Shown here one piece after another: positions 35,693 to 47,200 of a stretch of DNA of 64,000 nt; within the stretch, counting starts at the first letter, position 1; each line of letters starts with the position of its first letter. Source of the stretch: Allodiplogaster sudhausi (lineage: Eukaryota; Nematoda; Chromadorea; Rhabditida; Diplogasteridae). Location: the NCBI GenBank assembly GCA_945643635.1, contig CALZFC010000045.1:995001-1059000 (forward strand), given 5' to 3'. Below the pieces are notes generated by a model. The model ran no database searches. It worked only from the letters and a program-made list of their open reading frames with translations, and was not told where the DNA came from. A program made the position numbers and the translations under genes.

Positions 35693-36129
35693 CTTCCAGG
35701 TCGGCCTGCCAGCCAAGTCGGGTGTGTCTGGTGCGATGATCGTGGTGGTGCCAAATGTGATGGGGATCGCTCTCTTCTCTCCTCCCCTCGACAAGACCGG
35801 CAACTCCACTCGAGGAGTCTCATTCTGCAGAGTAAATACAGATTTTTTAAAAATTGATATTCAACTAAATAAATAGACCTCGCTACTACGCTTCCACAGT
35901 GCACTGCACGCTCCTCTTACTTATATGTATGTACATATGTACATATTTAAAAAAAAGGACTTTGGGCGCTCGCGCCAACATCAACCTTTACAAACCCAAA
36001 TATTCCGGTAGCCCGGGAGATAATCCGTAACTGGCGAAAGTTTCATCCCGATCCGTCCCCCCAGTGCAGAGGGCACCATCTTCCCGCGATATGCCAGTCA
36101 AGAAATATCAACTCTCTCTCTCTCTCCTC

Positions 36130-36169
<40 letters not shown>

Positions 36170-39100
36170 CCTCTTTTTTTTCTCTCTCTCTATTTCTCTT
36201 TTTCTCTCTCCCTCTTTTTTCTCCTCACGAGCACGCTCTCTCTCTGTATCGTGCCGTCTCTCACCATCCATATTCTTTCCACATCTCTTGCTATCTGTCG
36301 CTCCTCTCCAGCCCGCTTGACCTTTCTCCATATCACACAGTCTTTCCTCTTCGCTTAACCCCTTTCTCTGGCCGGCAATCTCTTACGCTGTGCTGTGTAG
36401 ACCGGACAATCCGTCAGACATCGGTTGTTCAGCGGGCTAGGCAAGGGCAGGTTCCATAGCTTCCTCATGTCTGCTGTGCCCGGGGAGTCGGCAGGCATCA
36501 ACTACAAGCAGCAAAACAAACAACTCTCTCTTTCTCCAACTCTCTCTCGCAACTTATTGCTGCGCCCCGACGCGAGCGTCCGCCGCCGGATGCCGAACCC
36601 GGAAATGCAGACCGGGCCAGGCAGGCCGGAGGGCTGTCTCTCCCCGGCAGGAGGGGACGCCCTCCTTCCATTCTTTTGCAACCGCCTAGACGCTCGCGTC
36701 GGGGCAAAATGTACAAGCTCTTGCAGTGAGCGTCTTTCGCCAATGTTTTGATTTCATGATTAATTTTTTTTGTTATGAAACATCGAACACAGAACAACGA
36801 AGAAGAGAGTTTATTTGTTCACTTATGAGATTTTAACGAATAAGAGAAATGAAGCCATTTCATTCGCACTTGCATACATATGTTGCTAGGTGGCTCAAAA
36901 GTAGACAACAGAGAAACAGAAGCTTCCAATGCATCGGAATATTTTAATGAAACGGCTTACAATTAGTAAAAGTTGTGAATAAGCGGAATATTTGAAACCG
37001 ATTCATGCAACATTACGCTAGATCCTTTCAAAATTAATGTAAAAAAAAGATTCTGCGAAACTGATGAAAAGCATTTTATGCATCAATTCACAAATATTTT
37101 ATGCATCCTTTCAAAACTTACAAACATGAATTTGTCCTAACAAATAACATGAGCAAAAGTGAACTTGCTCCCTCGTTGTCTTTCTCTTTTTCTGTTTCTC
37201 TCTCTGTCTCTTTCTCTCTTGTTCTTTGTCTTTCTCTGATTCTCCCTCTCTCTCGCTTCGTCTCTCTTCTCTCCCTCTCTCTCTCACTTTCTCTCTCGTT
37301 CTTTGTTTTTTCTCTGAATCTGAGACTCTCTCTTACACAGTTTTCACATCGCCACCTCAAGTCCTGTTCTTGTAGAAGCTGATCGACACGTTCAAGTTCC
37401 ACAACTACGACAGTCTCTTGAATGGCGACAACCAGAAGATTGACCCTCGTCGTAAGCTCGGCGACAGGGACACCGAGGCGGTCATCGGACTCCTCTTCGC
37501 CGCCAAGCACGGGGACATCGATGTCATCAAGAGGCTAGCAATCATTGAATTGAGATAAAGCTCTTTGAAAACGTATTAAAAGACTTTTATACTAACCATA
37601 TTTTGTTTAAAAAAAAAACTTTTTTGTTTCTAATAATTTTTTTGTTGTTGATAGAATGTACCTCGAGGGGGCGAATCTCGAAGCAACCGACTACGACCAT
37701 CGAACTGCATTGCATGTAAGATTGATTTTGTTTACTTTTCATTTCTTGAGAACCCGATTGAGTTTCGACGTGACTATGTGAAGTTGTCTTCCAGGTCGCC
37801 TCAGCAGAGGGCAACTCTCGCTGCGTTCGCTTTCTGCTTCGCACGGCCAAGGTCGACGCCTCATGCAAGGATCGGTAAGAAGTGGGCAATTTGTTGTAAT
37901 TGGACGCAGCAGTGCACACTTATATTAGAGACAAGAATTACCTGTATACATATGTTTTTTTAATGCAGTTATCTGATACAATCTGACTTTCTTTCTAAAC
38001 ACAGAAAATAAAATAATAGAATGTTGGGTGTTTGGGTGTTTTTAAAATAAATTAACTCGAATAAATAAATCACCATCATTCCCTTTGAAAGTTGGGGCCA
38101 CACGGCGCTGGATGAGGCCGTGTCGTTCAAGCACGTCAGATGCATACGACTACTGAGGCAGCATGCTGAGGTCGGCTTCGAGGACAACATCCGATACGAA
38201 GAGGAAGACATGTCAGTGATGAGAGATAGAGAGACAGAGAGAAGGACAGATGGACTGAAAGAGAGAGGAGATTGAAATAGAGAGACACACCGACAGGCAC
38301 ATTGATATTGTGAGAGAGTAAAGACTATCAGTAATTGGGGAGGGCGAAGAAAGACTGAGTCAGACATATTGAAAGTAGGCTGGAAATAGAGAATTGAGGG
38401 GAGATCGTTATGGAGATCAAAAAGAAACATGCTTGGTTAGGGCAATTTTTTCGCACTATCAGCAAAACAATTTCGTACGTCAGCAAACATGATAGTGTGA
38501 TTGAAAAAAAGGATCCATAGATAGCTTTTACTGAAAGTATAGTACCGCTCAACGGCGAGGGGTCAATGCTGCGTCGGCTATAGCGGACGTGGCTAAATGG
38601 GCCAAGTGGAATATCTCGCTGCAAGAAGCGTTTTCAAGCAAATCATATATCAATATAGGATCCTTGAATTTTTCTTCACTAATCACGTTAAACAATTCTT
38701 GAAAAATGCCGCAAAACAAATGCAGCATAACATTTCCTCCGCTTGGGGTTCGAACCTGCGAGACATGAAATACTATGTGAGAACGCAACAATTGTGTCAC
38801 CGTATGTCATGAAAATGCTACTTTCACAACTTTTCAAGATTTTCCTTAACAGGATGTGTGAAGAAAAATTCTAGGATCTCAAATTGATATGTGATTTGCC
38901 TGAAAACGCTTGCTGCTGCGAGATATTCCTCTTAGTCTATTTAGCCGCGTTCGCTATAGCCGACGCAGCATTGACCCCTCGCCGTTGAGCGGTACTTTAT
39001 CTGTTTGAGCTCCTCGGAAGACTCGGAGGAAGAGGGCTACCTGCGCCGTCGGAAGCAAAGCCAGCAGAGCAATCGGAGTCAGCCTACGCCGGCGGTGCCA

Positions 39101-39319
39101 GCTGAGGATTCTGAGAGCAGTGAAGAGGACGACGACGATGTCGACGGAGTGCTCGTGCTGAATCTGGACAGCTCGCGGGACGAAGTGCCCGATCTGCCAC
39201 AGCCTTGCCGACATCTGCCATCGGCTGAGCCAGCCGCCGCTCAACCCGCTCAGATTCACTACCGTACCACTTCTTCTTCCGGCTGGTGCATCAGCGCCTA
39301 TAGTGGCTATACTTCATGA
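32654..39319 (+). CDS. Glutaminase (kidney-type, with ankyrin repeats and an acidic tail)
   Basis: About nineteen exons. The start is uncertain: an ATG at 32654 opens [11 protein letters not shown], and the first exon with family resemblance contains [11 protein letters not shown] (about 32815). Then [86 protein letters not shown] and FCFQSVSK, with the catalytic Ser of the S-x-x-K motif; [19 protein letters not shown] then [71 protein letters not shown] with [44 protein letters not shown] then [26 protein letters not shown]; two ankyrin repeats ([40 protein letters not shown]); and a Ser/Glu/Asp-rich C-terminus. It hydrolyses glutamine to glutamate and ammonia and is usually mitochondrial. 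All active-site motifs look intact. One intron (35835-37375) is expanded by CT-rich sequence and another contains a MITE. Confidence 0.9.
36566..36711. repeat. Short inverted repeat in a glutaminase intron
   Basis: CCCCGACGCGAGCGTC near 36566 and GACGCTCGCGTCGGGG near 36690 form a perfect 16-bp inverted pair about 105 bp apart around a GC-rich core. It could be a small non-autonomous element or a hairpin. There is no evidence for a product. Confidence 0.5.
38540..38997. mobile_element. TA-flanked MITE in the last intron of glutaminase (MITE-2)
   Basis: 458 bp with inverted arms of about 135 bp that start (T/A)AGTACCGCTCAAC and continue through GGCGAGGGGTCAATGCTGCG on both sides. It is flanked by TA on each side (38538-38539 and 38998-38999), as for Tc1/mariner-type insertions. 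The interior holds GGTTCGAACC in a tRNA-like context (38755-38765). No transposase frame, so it is non-autonomous. Confidence 0.85.
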
Positions 39320-39800
39320 ATGCCGCATTGGTTCAGGAAGCTAAGAATCCCTAAATCGCAAAAAGTACTAACACCGGAAATATGGAGAGCGCTCAATCAT
39401 TTGAGTCTTTATTCAGGCGCCAGCTGATTGTTGCCAGGCAATACATGTATCCATTCACTTTCCTTTTCACATTCCTGTCTGACTTCACATCCTTATCATG
39501 TTTTCTCGTCGTCGTTTAAAAACAACACATTGCCAGGATCACACTGAGATAAGAGAAGATGCAAGTACCAAACACACTTTACGGTCTTCTCATCCTTCAT
39601 GTCAATGTGTCTGATGGAGTGCTAACAGCATACATAAATCATTATTGTAAAACTGATTTCGTTTAATAAATTTTCCAGTTAACCTACATATCTCTAGCAT
39701 TACAGCAATCGTTTTAAGATTGTTCATTCTCTTTAAATAATTTTTCTGAAATTCTAATTATTAACTGCTATTTTTATTTACCTCGTAAATGCATTGATCT
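39320..39800. other. Spacer between glutaminase and UGT copy B
   Basis: AT-rich 3' flank of glutaminase. I searched it for the UGT signal-peptide exon (VYNPKFGHSH-like) in all frames by eye and did not find it. Confidence 0.45.
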
Positions 39801-39804
39801 TTCT

Positions 39805-42630
39805 ATGCAAATGTTAATGCGGCAGTGCGAAGTCCTCCCGTCTGTCGGTTGTGTTATTGTGCGCTCGAAAAAAACAAAACGATTGTGTTGCCGAAGCAAA
39901 ATTACTCTGACAACATTAGGAAGGACGGCACGAGCAAGTCGCGCATCATACGCGTCCCGCCCGACGCGCGGACCCTGGCAGCAGGCGAGGAGATGAACTC
40001 GGCCACCTCCGAGATTGACATGTTCACCGTCAGCTTCAACGTCTTCTACGCGTTCATTGTGAGCAAATTTATTTATCTTTCTTCTCTTTTTTTGTAGTTT
40101 ACGCTTTTCCAGCAAGTTTTCAATCAATAAATTATAATAAATAATCTTAACTAACGAAAATTGAGATGGGCCGCAAGTTGGCGGCTATCTTCTGTCCGCA
40201 GTGCGAGACGACACTCGCTCATCCCGGACTGATCGAGCAGCTCAGAGACGAACACTTCGATCTCGTCATCAATGAGAACTTTGACTTTTGTGGATTGGGT
40301 CAGCAGTCAACATAATGTAATACTCATAATAATTATGTATTACTCTTAATCTACAATTTTCGTTTTCTTCCATAAAGTTGAAGACAGTGTGGGAGATCAT
40401 TCAATGCATTAACAACATTGCCGATTTCGGGCACCCTTATCATTCGAACACGCCACCTTTTTAGGAACGCCTTGCTGGGTGCATTCTTCTGTTCGCCTTT
40501 TAGACAGGAACAGATGAGGGAGAGCAAGCGTAGATCTGTTTATGGAGAAAGTAAAACGCTAATTACGAACGAGTAGGGGGTGAGCAATGCGAGAAAACGT
40601 TTTTCTATGCAACTAAATGTTTATGTACATGCATATGTACAGTAAATTTTGTAGTGTGAACTCGACCTCATAATTAGGTCTTGGCCACGCGCTCGGTGTT
40701 AAGGCAACGATCGTCGTGTCCTCGTGCACGCTCTTCGACAACGTCGCCTACGACCTCGGCGTCCCCGTCGTGCCGAGCTACAATCCAAGTCAGCCTTCCA
40801 AACTTTCTTGTCACTCTCTTATATGTAGTTGGCAGTGAAACCTTGCACACTTGCTAGTGGCGTATTCTTGATTTCGCGAAACTCTTAACGACCACGAGAC
40901 TTTGTAACATGATATGTATTTTAATAAGACTTTTTAAAATTAAATATAGCTGAACAAATGCTTGTTTCTTCCGGCTTCGTGACGTCGGAACTGGACTCTT
41001 CGCTCTGGAGTCGCGCGCGGAACGTGCTCTTCACCTACTACAACCAGCTCATGTGGGAGCCGGTCCTCAAGTGCAGCGAAGCCTCTTATCGCGAAAAGTA
41101 CGGCGACGCCTTTCCGGGCATGCGTGTTAGCTAGCTTAATTATTACTATTATTTTTTAGCCATCATTGAGACTGATCGCTTTTCCGACCATTTTATTCTA
41201 TCCATTATATAAGAAGAAAAATTGTATGTTGAATTGTAAATCAAACAAATGAAAAATTTATTGCAGAAGATGACAGCAGAAGCGGCGTTCGTGTTCACGA
41301 ACTCGGAGCCGCTCGTCGACTTTGCTCGTCCTCTGCTCAGAAAGGTCGTCGACCTCGGCGGAATCGGCGTTCAGAAGCCCGTCCCGGTTGATGAGGTTCT
41401 GCAATCTTTTTTTTGTCAAAAAGCACAACAATGTTTCTTGGCAAAATTTTCTCTATGTAATTGGTGAAAATGCTTCCTTCTTTGAGCACTGGCAAAAGGT
41501 GCTCAGTCTGAGGAAGGCCACAGTGCTCGTGTCGTTCGGTTCCATCATGAAGAGCTCCAAGATGTCAATTGAAAGGAAGCGAGCGTTACTTACGGTAAAG
41601 ACATCAATCTCATACTCGAGTCTTCATTATTCATCACATCCATTTCCTAAAACTACCGTAGCTGAAAGTGATCAACTTAAGACCATGTCACGCTTCCCGA
41701 ACGTCACTTTCATCTGGAAGTACGAGACGCCGGAAGATAACTTTGCAAAGGGTGAGGCTGGCAAAGTGCCAAATGTCGTTCTCAGCCAATGGACGCCGCA
41801 GAACGACCTGCTCAGTTGGGTTTTTTTCTCTCGTTTAACTTATCCTTTTTTCAACGCAAATAATGCAGTTCTTACCGATATTTAATTTTTAAATAAAAAT
41901 AGAAATAGCTTTAAAATGTGAAATGTACAGACGACGACCGCATGACTGCGTTCATCTCGCATGCGGGTCAGGGCTCGTGCCATGAAGCGGCGAACGCGGG
42001 CGTGCCCGGCCTGTTCATTCCACTCTTTGGCGACCAGCCAAGGAACGCAGCCGTCATGGAACACGCCGGCATCGGCATCGCGTTCAGCAAGTTCGATGCA
42101 GACAACGCCGAGAAGCTGACGGTAGCAGTCACGAGACTACTCTACACGGAGAGGTTGGCAGAAAAAGAGAGAAGAGAACGGAGAGAATGTAAGAAAGGAG
42201 AGAACGCCGGGGTGATAGAACGGCGGGAAACGGAATGTGGCCATAAGAGGAGAGATGATTGAGATAAAGACAGAAACGGAGAGGCAGCGAATTCCGGGAA
42301 CTCGCTAAATTTAGTAGCGGAAATAAGAATCTTTTTTCCTTCAGTTTGCACGTGACCGCCAAAAAAACCTCTCGAATGCTGTCTCGCCGTCCGTTTTCTC
42401 CTCGCGAGTTGCTCGTGAAACACGTCGAGTTCGCCGCTGAGTTCGGCTCTGCCAAGTCGCTGACCCCGCGCGGACTCCAACTCCTCTGGATTCAGTACTT
42501 CCTCGTTGATGTCATCGCCGCTGCTCTCCTTGCTCTTACTCTCGCAGTTATTATCGCGTTCTTCATCTGTCGATCTATTCTTCGGTCGATAATCAATCGC
42601 ATGTCTAAGGGTAAGGTTAAGAAAGCCTAA
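39805..42630 (+). CDS. UDP-glucuronosyltransferase, copy B, apparently lacking its first exon
   Basis: Plus-strand UGT parallel to copy A. Exons read: KSRIIRVPPDARTLAAGEEM (about 39890-40060); FCPQCETTLAHPGLIEQL (about 40165-40298); GVKATIVVSSCTLFDNVAYD then PVVPSYNP (about 40680-40792); MLVSSGFVTSELDSSLWSRA (about 40950-41123); AFVFTNSEPLVDFARPLLRK (about 41266-41395); EHWQKV with TVLVSFGSIMKSS (about 41493-41595); NVTFIWKYETPE and VVLSQWTPQND; HAGQGSCHEAANAGVPGLFI with PLFGDQPRNA (about 41930-42153); and the last exon SPRELLVKHVEFAAEFGS plus membrane anchor and basic tail, ending 42630. The signal-peptide exon present in copy A is not visible upstream, so the gene may be 5'-truncated, or use a distant first exon or a short alternative start near 39805. 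The signature HGG is HAG here. The last exon is nearly identical to copy A while others differ clearly. Confidence 0.72.
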
Positions 42631-42697
42631 TCTCGACACTTAATAATTGTTCAGCACTTTTACGGTTGATTATTGTTGATCTGAATGTATATCTATA

Positions 42698-43445
42698 CAG
42701 TTCCGCTCAACATTATTGGGTCCGATATTAATAATATTAATAATATTAATAATATTAATATAAATAATATGAACTGGAATAGCTCGCTGAATAAGCATTT
42801 TCGTGCCATTTCGCTTGTGTGGTAACCTATTTCGACCATGGAGAATACGACCATGAAGTCCGTTTTGGAAAAGATTCATAAATGACTGTAAGCTCATATT
42901 TTTTGAGTTTAAATTTTCTGTCAAAAGAAAAGGATCAAGATGAAACAATTAGTCGTCTGTAGTGTATTGCGGAAGCGTTTGACTGGTAATCCTAAGGTCT
43001 CAGGTTCGATGCTCGGCCGGGAACAAATTTTTGCATGCTCTCCAGAAAATCTATGTTTACATTTTCTTATCATTTACACATAAATTAAATGAGAAACTCA
43101 AACAAAACAAAAGAACAAACTAAAAAAAACTAGAACCGCTGCGGAAAATTTTTTTCGTTTTGTAGTTTGTATTCCTGTCTGCTGGAGCCAGCTTCTTTCT
43201 CACCATCAGTCTGCAAAAATCACGACCATGTTAAATTCAGTAAACTCAAAAAATATGAGTTTACAGTCATTTATGAATCTTTTCCAAAACGGACTTCATG
43301 GTCGTATTCTCCATGGTCGAAATAGGTTACCACACAAGCGAAATGGCACGAAAATGCTTATTCAGCGAGCTATTCCAGTTCATATTATTTATATTAATAT
43401 TATTAATATTATTAATATCGGACCCAATAATGTTGAGCGGGACTG
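42698..43445. mobile_element. TA-flanked MITE with long inverted arms (MITE-1)
   Basis: 748 bp. Arms of about 205-215 bp (42698-42912 and 43243-43445) are near-perfect inverted repeats beginning CAGT(T/C)CCGCTCAAC, with a variable AATATTAAT microsatellite close to each end. TA flanks it at 42696-42697 and 43446-43447. The paralogous relic at about 53735 lacks the element and has a single TA, which confirms both boundaries. The interior contains a tRNA-like stretch (about 42960-43020). The terminal 14 bp and part of the subterminal arm resemble MITE-2 in glutaminase. Confidence 0.92.
42960..43022 (+). other. tRNA-like (pol III box-like) remnant inside MITE-1
   Basis: GTAGTGTATTGCGGAAGCG resembles a D-arm/A-box, and AAGGTCTCAGGTTCGATGC resembles a variable loop, T-arm and B-box, with CTGGTAA in the anticodon-loop position (a GGU, Thr-like anticodon). 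The acceptor ends do not pair, so this is not an intact tRNA gene. Confidence 0.4.
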
Positions 43446-43446
43446 T

Positions 43447-43840
43447 ACGTAGGCAAGATTGATTTATGTAGAGGTACGAAACTATTTGCATGTTCAGTCT
43501 TTTCGATTGTATATTTTATCTTTACATTCATGCTATTTTTTGAGTTGATTACGAGTTGTCTTTTGCTTACAATTAGACAACCCTTTTCAAAGAAGAAAAT
43601 GAACTAGGATATGACCGAAGCGAGAATTAGTTCTATAATAAAAGCTCTCCATTTTCTGTTCATTCATTCGATTGAACTTCTTCGAACAGACGTTCTTCAG
43701 CCACTCCATTTGCGTCGAGAACTAGAAAACAGTTGGAAAAAGGCAGCAAACGATTTCGCTACATTCAACTTTTCTCTCTCTCTCCTTCCTCTGACTCTCG
43801 CAGTTATTATTCAATTCTTCATTTGACGGTTATGAAATCA
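43447..43840 (+). pseudogene. UGT 3'-flank relic
   Basis: Sequence downstream of UGT copy B that is duplicated at 53735-54115 without the MITE. Its end (about 43785-43826) is a degraded UGT membrane-anchor segment: the codons for LTLAVII are followed by QFFI and a stop, compared with LTLAVIIAFFI in the intact genes. It therefore seems to be a fragment of a third UGT copy left by an earlier tandem duplication. Confidence 0.6.
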
Positions 43841-44240
43841 TAAACATTTCCCCTTAATATTTCATCCTAATGTTTCTTGATGTCAGTTTCTTTTCTGTAT
43901 TAATTTAGATTAAAATATATCCGAAGAATCTCTGGAATAAAAATATACATTTGCAAAATATTAAAGCGGAGGCAATTTTTACTGCATTACCAAGGGTTTT
44001 CTACTCTTTCTCATAGTTCGATCGAACTACAGTAGTGCAATGTTCAACAACAAAAACTGAATATGAGTTGACATAATATCATTATGCCTAAATTCATAGA
44101 TACTTCAATCAATGAATTCTCCTCCAGTTCACTTCCCTCATTCACTCTCAGCGCGCGCGGTCGGCAATGATTAACGTTCGTGGGAAAATTGCCTATATTT
44201 TCGCTTTTTTATTTGAAAAAGAAGAATTTATTTTGAGGAG
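43841..44240. other. Spacer, nothing recognised
   Basis: AT-rich sequence between the UGT relic and the first MATH-BTB exon that I can read. It may include the start of the MATH-BTB gene, whose initiator Met I could not place. Confidence 0.35.
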
Positions 44241-44249
44241 AATTTTTTT

Positions 44250-47200
44250 TCAAGAGAAGACAGCACCGTCTTCAAGGAAGACAACGCGGGCTCCTTCCGT
44301 CTGCGCATTGAGAAGGCATGGATATCTAATATTAATCTATTAATAATAAAAAAGGCACACATATTTTTTCACAGCTAATAAGATTTTTTTTTACATTTTC
44401 AGCGATGCAAATTCTTTAATATTTAATGTTTTTTTTCTTATTTCAGGTTTTGAACATGGGAGCGAAAGAGAAAAGATCAGAGACGGAATCGGCCAACTGC
44501 TTTAGACGGTTGCAGTCGAAATGGCAGGGTGTGAATGTTTCTTCATCGCCAGACGAACCGAGAATGTTTCTTGGCCAATGGAAAAGAGAGCGATTTAAGA
44601 GAGCCTCTCCGTATGCCTCCAGTAGGGCCTGCCCCAGATCCAGATGTTGGAGTTCGAGTGTGAAAACATATTCCGGCATGGCACTGGGCCCCAGTAACAA
44701 GATTAAATGGCAAAATTTTTTTTTCAAAAAATATTCTTGCGTGAACAGGTAAAAGTATGGATAATTTAAGAATTGACGTATCTCGCTTCAAACTCAATAT
44801 TTTTAAATTTTCATTTTTTTATTAGCATTCCCATTGAATTCTAAACAAACGACCTTTAGACGTCATTCGAAAAATATTTCATTTTCATATCGAAAAATTA
44901 TTTTAAATATTTCAATTTGACCGTTGAATACCTTATACTCAAAACGTTTTGGGTGCTATATCTCAAATTGTAGAGCGTTAAAAACTGTATAACATATCTT
45001 CTTTTCGTTTAGCCTGGATGTCCCCTAAGCTGTCAAAAATAGACTCAAATAGGGGCACCTCGGAGATGAACGATTCAAGGGATGCGGGAAGAACGGGTTA
45101 AATTCTTGTTGTAACATAAAATGAACCACTTCATTCGATTCAGCGCGTTTTTCTTTTCATAAAACCTATATTTCAAAATTCCATGACTATCGTTTTCCAT
45201 GAAAAAAACGCATTTTGCGATTTTTCTACCATAGACAGAAAATGACCTAAAACTATTCGAATCGCTATATTTTCAACAGTTTCAAAGACTACAGAATGTG
45301 AATTGTACTATTCTGTACGCGACAAAATTCTCTACAAAATATCTCCTTTACATCTGGATACAGTGTCCCCACGAATCACAGTATCGATTTTCCAATGGCC
45401 GTCGCGTCAAAACTGACTGCTTCTCATTTTGCAACTTTTCGTGCAATATGAATATTTCCTACTCATCCAATACGTCATTCTGCTCCACACAGCACACTGA
45501 GTGTGGAAAAAATGTTTATTTTCCAGATTTCCCGTGTTTGGTTTCATGAATTTACAAAAATTTTGTCTAAATAGGTTATTTTACTGGTTAGTAATTCAAC
45601 ATTTTGTTTTTTTCGAAAGCTTTAATGCCGCAAGTAATAATTTTATTTCATCAACGTTTGATAACAAAAGAAATAGCAGGAAACGTGGAATCTCGACTTT
45701 TTCTTAGACCTGCATGAGTTCGAAAGAGTCCTGAAAACGATTAACTGGGACATTAATATGAATGATATATACTAGCAGCAATAAGGATATTCGTGTAGTA
45801 CTTTTCATATTCGGAAGTTTCCTTTTAGGATCTCTGAGTTGTAAGAGATAAGCTGAATCTCAAAAATGTAACAAATCGGATGTTTTTTGTTAGTTGCAAT
45901 ACATTCTTGTATATTTGGCCGTTGTATTTTTGGTAAGTGTAGAATTACGACGAGAAGGAGAAGAAACATACAGCCAAGGGAGATGATGATGTGTTCCCTC
46001 TGCCATGGCAAAGATGTAACAGAACTCGTGTCAGCCCCAAGGGTAGGAACACAATGCGAGAGTGGTGGTGCCTGGCACTGGCAGGAGGAGACGCTGTAAT
46101 TGCCGTATGTCGTGTCGGGTGGTGCATTTCTCTCCCACCGGGAGGGGGGAGGGGGGGGGGAGGGGCGACTGGGACAGAAATGAGACTCGAGGGAAGCTCT
46201 TCTCTCGCATCAGCAGCCACTGTTCCTTCAGAACATAGAAAACTATTCTTGCCTTCTTCTTTTTGCCATGTTTTACTATTAACGTGTCTATCCATTTCTC
46301 GCATATTGATATGTATGTAAATCCCCCGAAATGCTCAAGAAAATGATTGTTTCCGTTGACCTAGAGGAGCTTTATGAAAGAGAGAGAACTGACAAATACG
46401 ATGCCCTGATGAAATCCATAAAGTCCCGGTTTCTCAATGCGGATTCCCGAGTTCTGCTCTCACTGGTCACACCACTTCTGGGCTTGGCTGAAGTGCAGCG
46501 TTATATACCTGGCTTGACGGAGTATTTCTACACGAAATCAAAGCGCCTCGCATATAGAGGAGGAAAGGAAATCGAAAGGGATCTTAAACGAAAGAAGTAT
46601 ACACACGAGCAAGTGAATCGTTTCGTTGAATTTATTACCAGGTATGTGACCGGGTTTGCAACTTATTTTTAAAAAGTTAAAGGGGCTTTTCAGCTTCAAA
46701 ATCTCGACTAGCCTTCCGTTCGGAACACGATCCTCGAAGCTGTCGGATGGAAGTCTTATTGAATACCCCAATGTTCTCCGACAACATAGCGCAACAGAAA
46801 TAATTGAGCTCTATAAACGGTAAAGGTTATTATTCCTTGCAATTATCCATGTCATTAAAAATTTTATACTTTATTCAGAGATCTTGAAGAAAGTGACGAG
46901 GTTCATTTGATGATGTCGCCAGCAACTCATTATCGAATTCTGTCTGCTTGTACCGCATCTACCCGTAAGAGTCTCCATGGAGTGGATTTCTTTGTGGCCG
47001 AAGCTATGGAAGTCGGTCATTAATATGAGAGTTGCACACAAAAAATGTTAATTTATTCCCAGGCCTTCGACGATGCTCTGGGATTGATTGAAAACTTAAA
47101 GGCTGATGGTGATATCGACGAATATTGGTTCGGGTCGCTTAGGATCAAGATCTTGGAAGTGAAGCAATATCTAAGAACCGACTACAAGGTCCACATCAAG

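Noticed and set aside
35620..36330. CT-rich plus- and GA-rich minus-strand frames in glutaminase introns
   Set aside because: Simple-sequence translations (Leu/Ser or Arg/Glu runs) with no independent support.
42960..43022. Functional tRNA gene
   Set aside because: Acceptor-stem ends and the anticodon stem do not pair; kept only as a tRNA-like remnant.
45298..45549. 83-codon frame present in both palindrome arms as a gene
   Set aside because: It is antisense to the orphan frame's flank, has no family resemblance, and its repetition is explained by the arm duplication.
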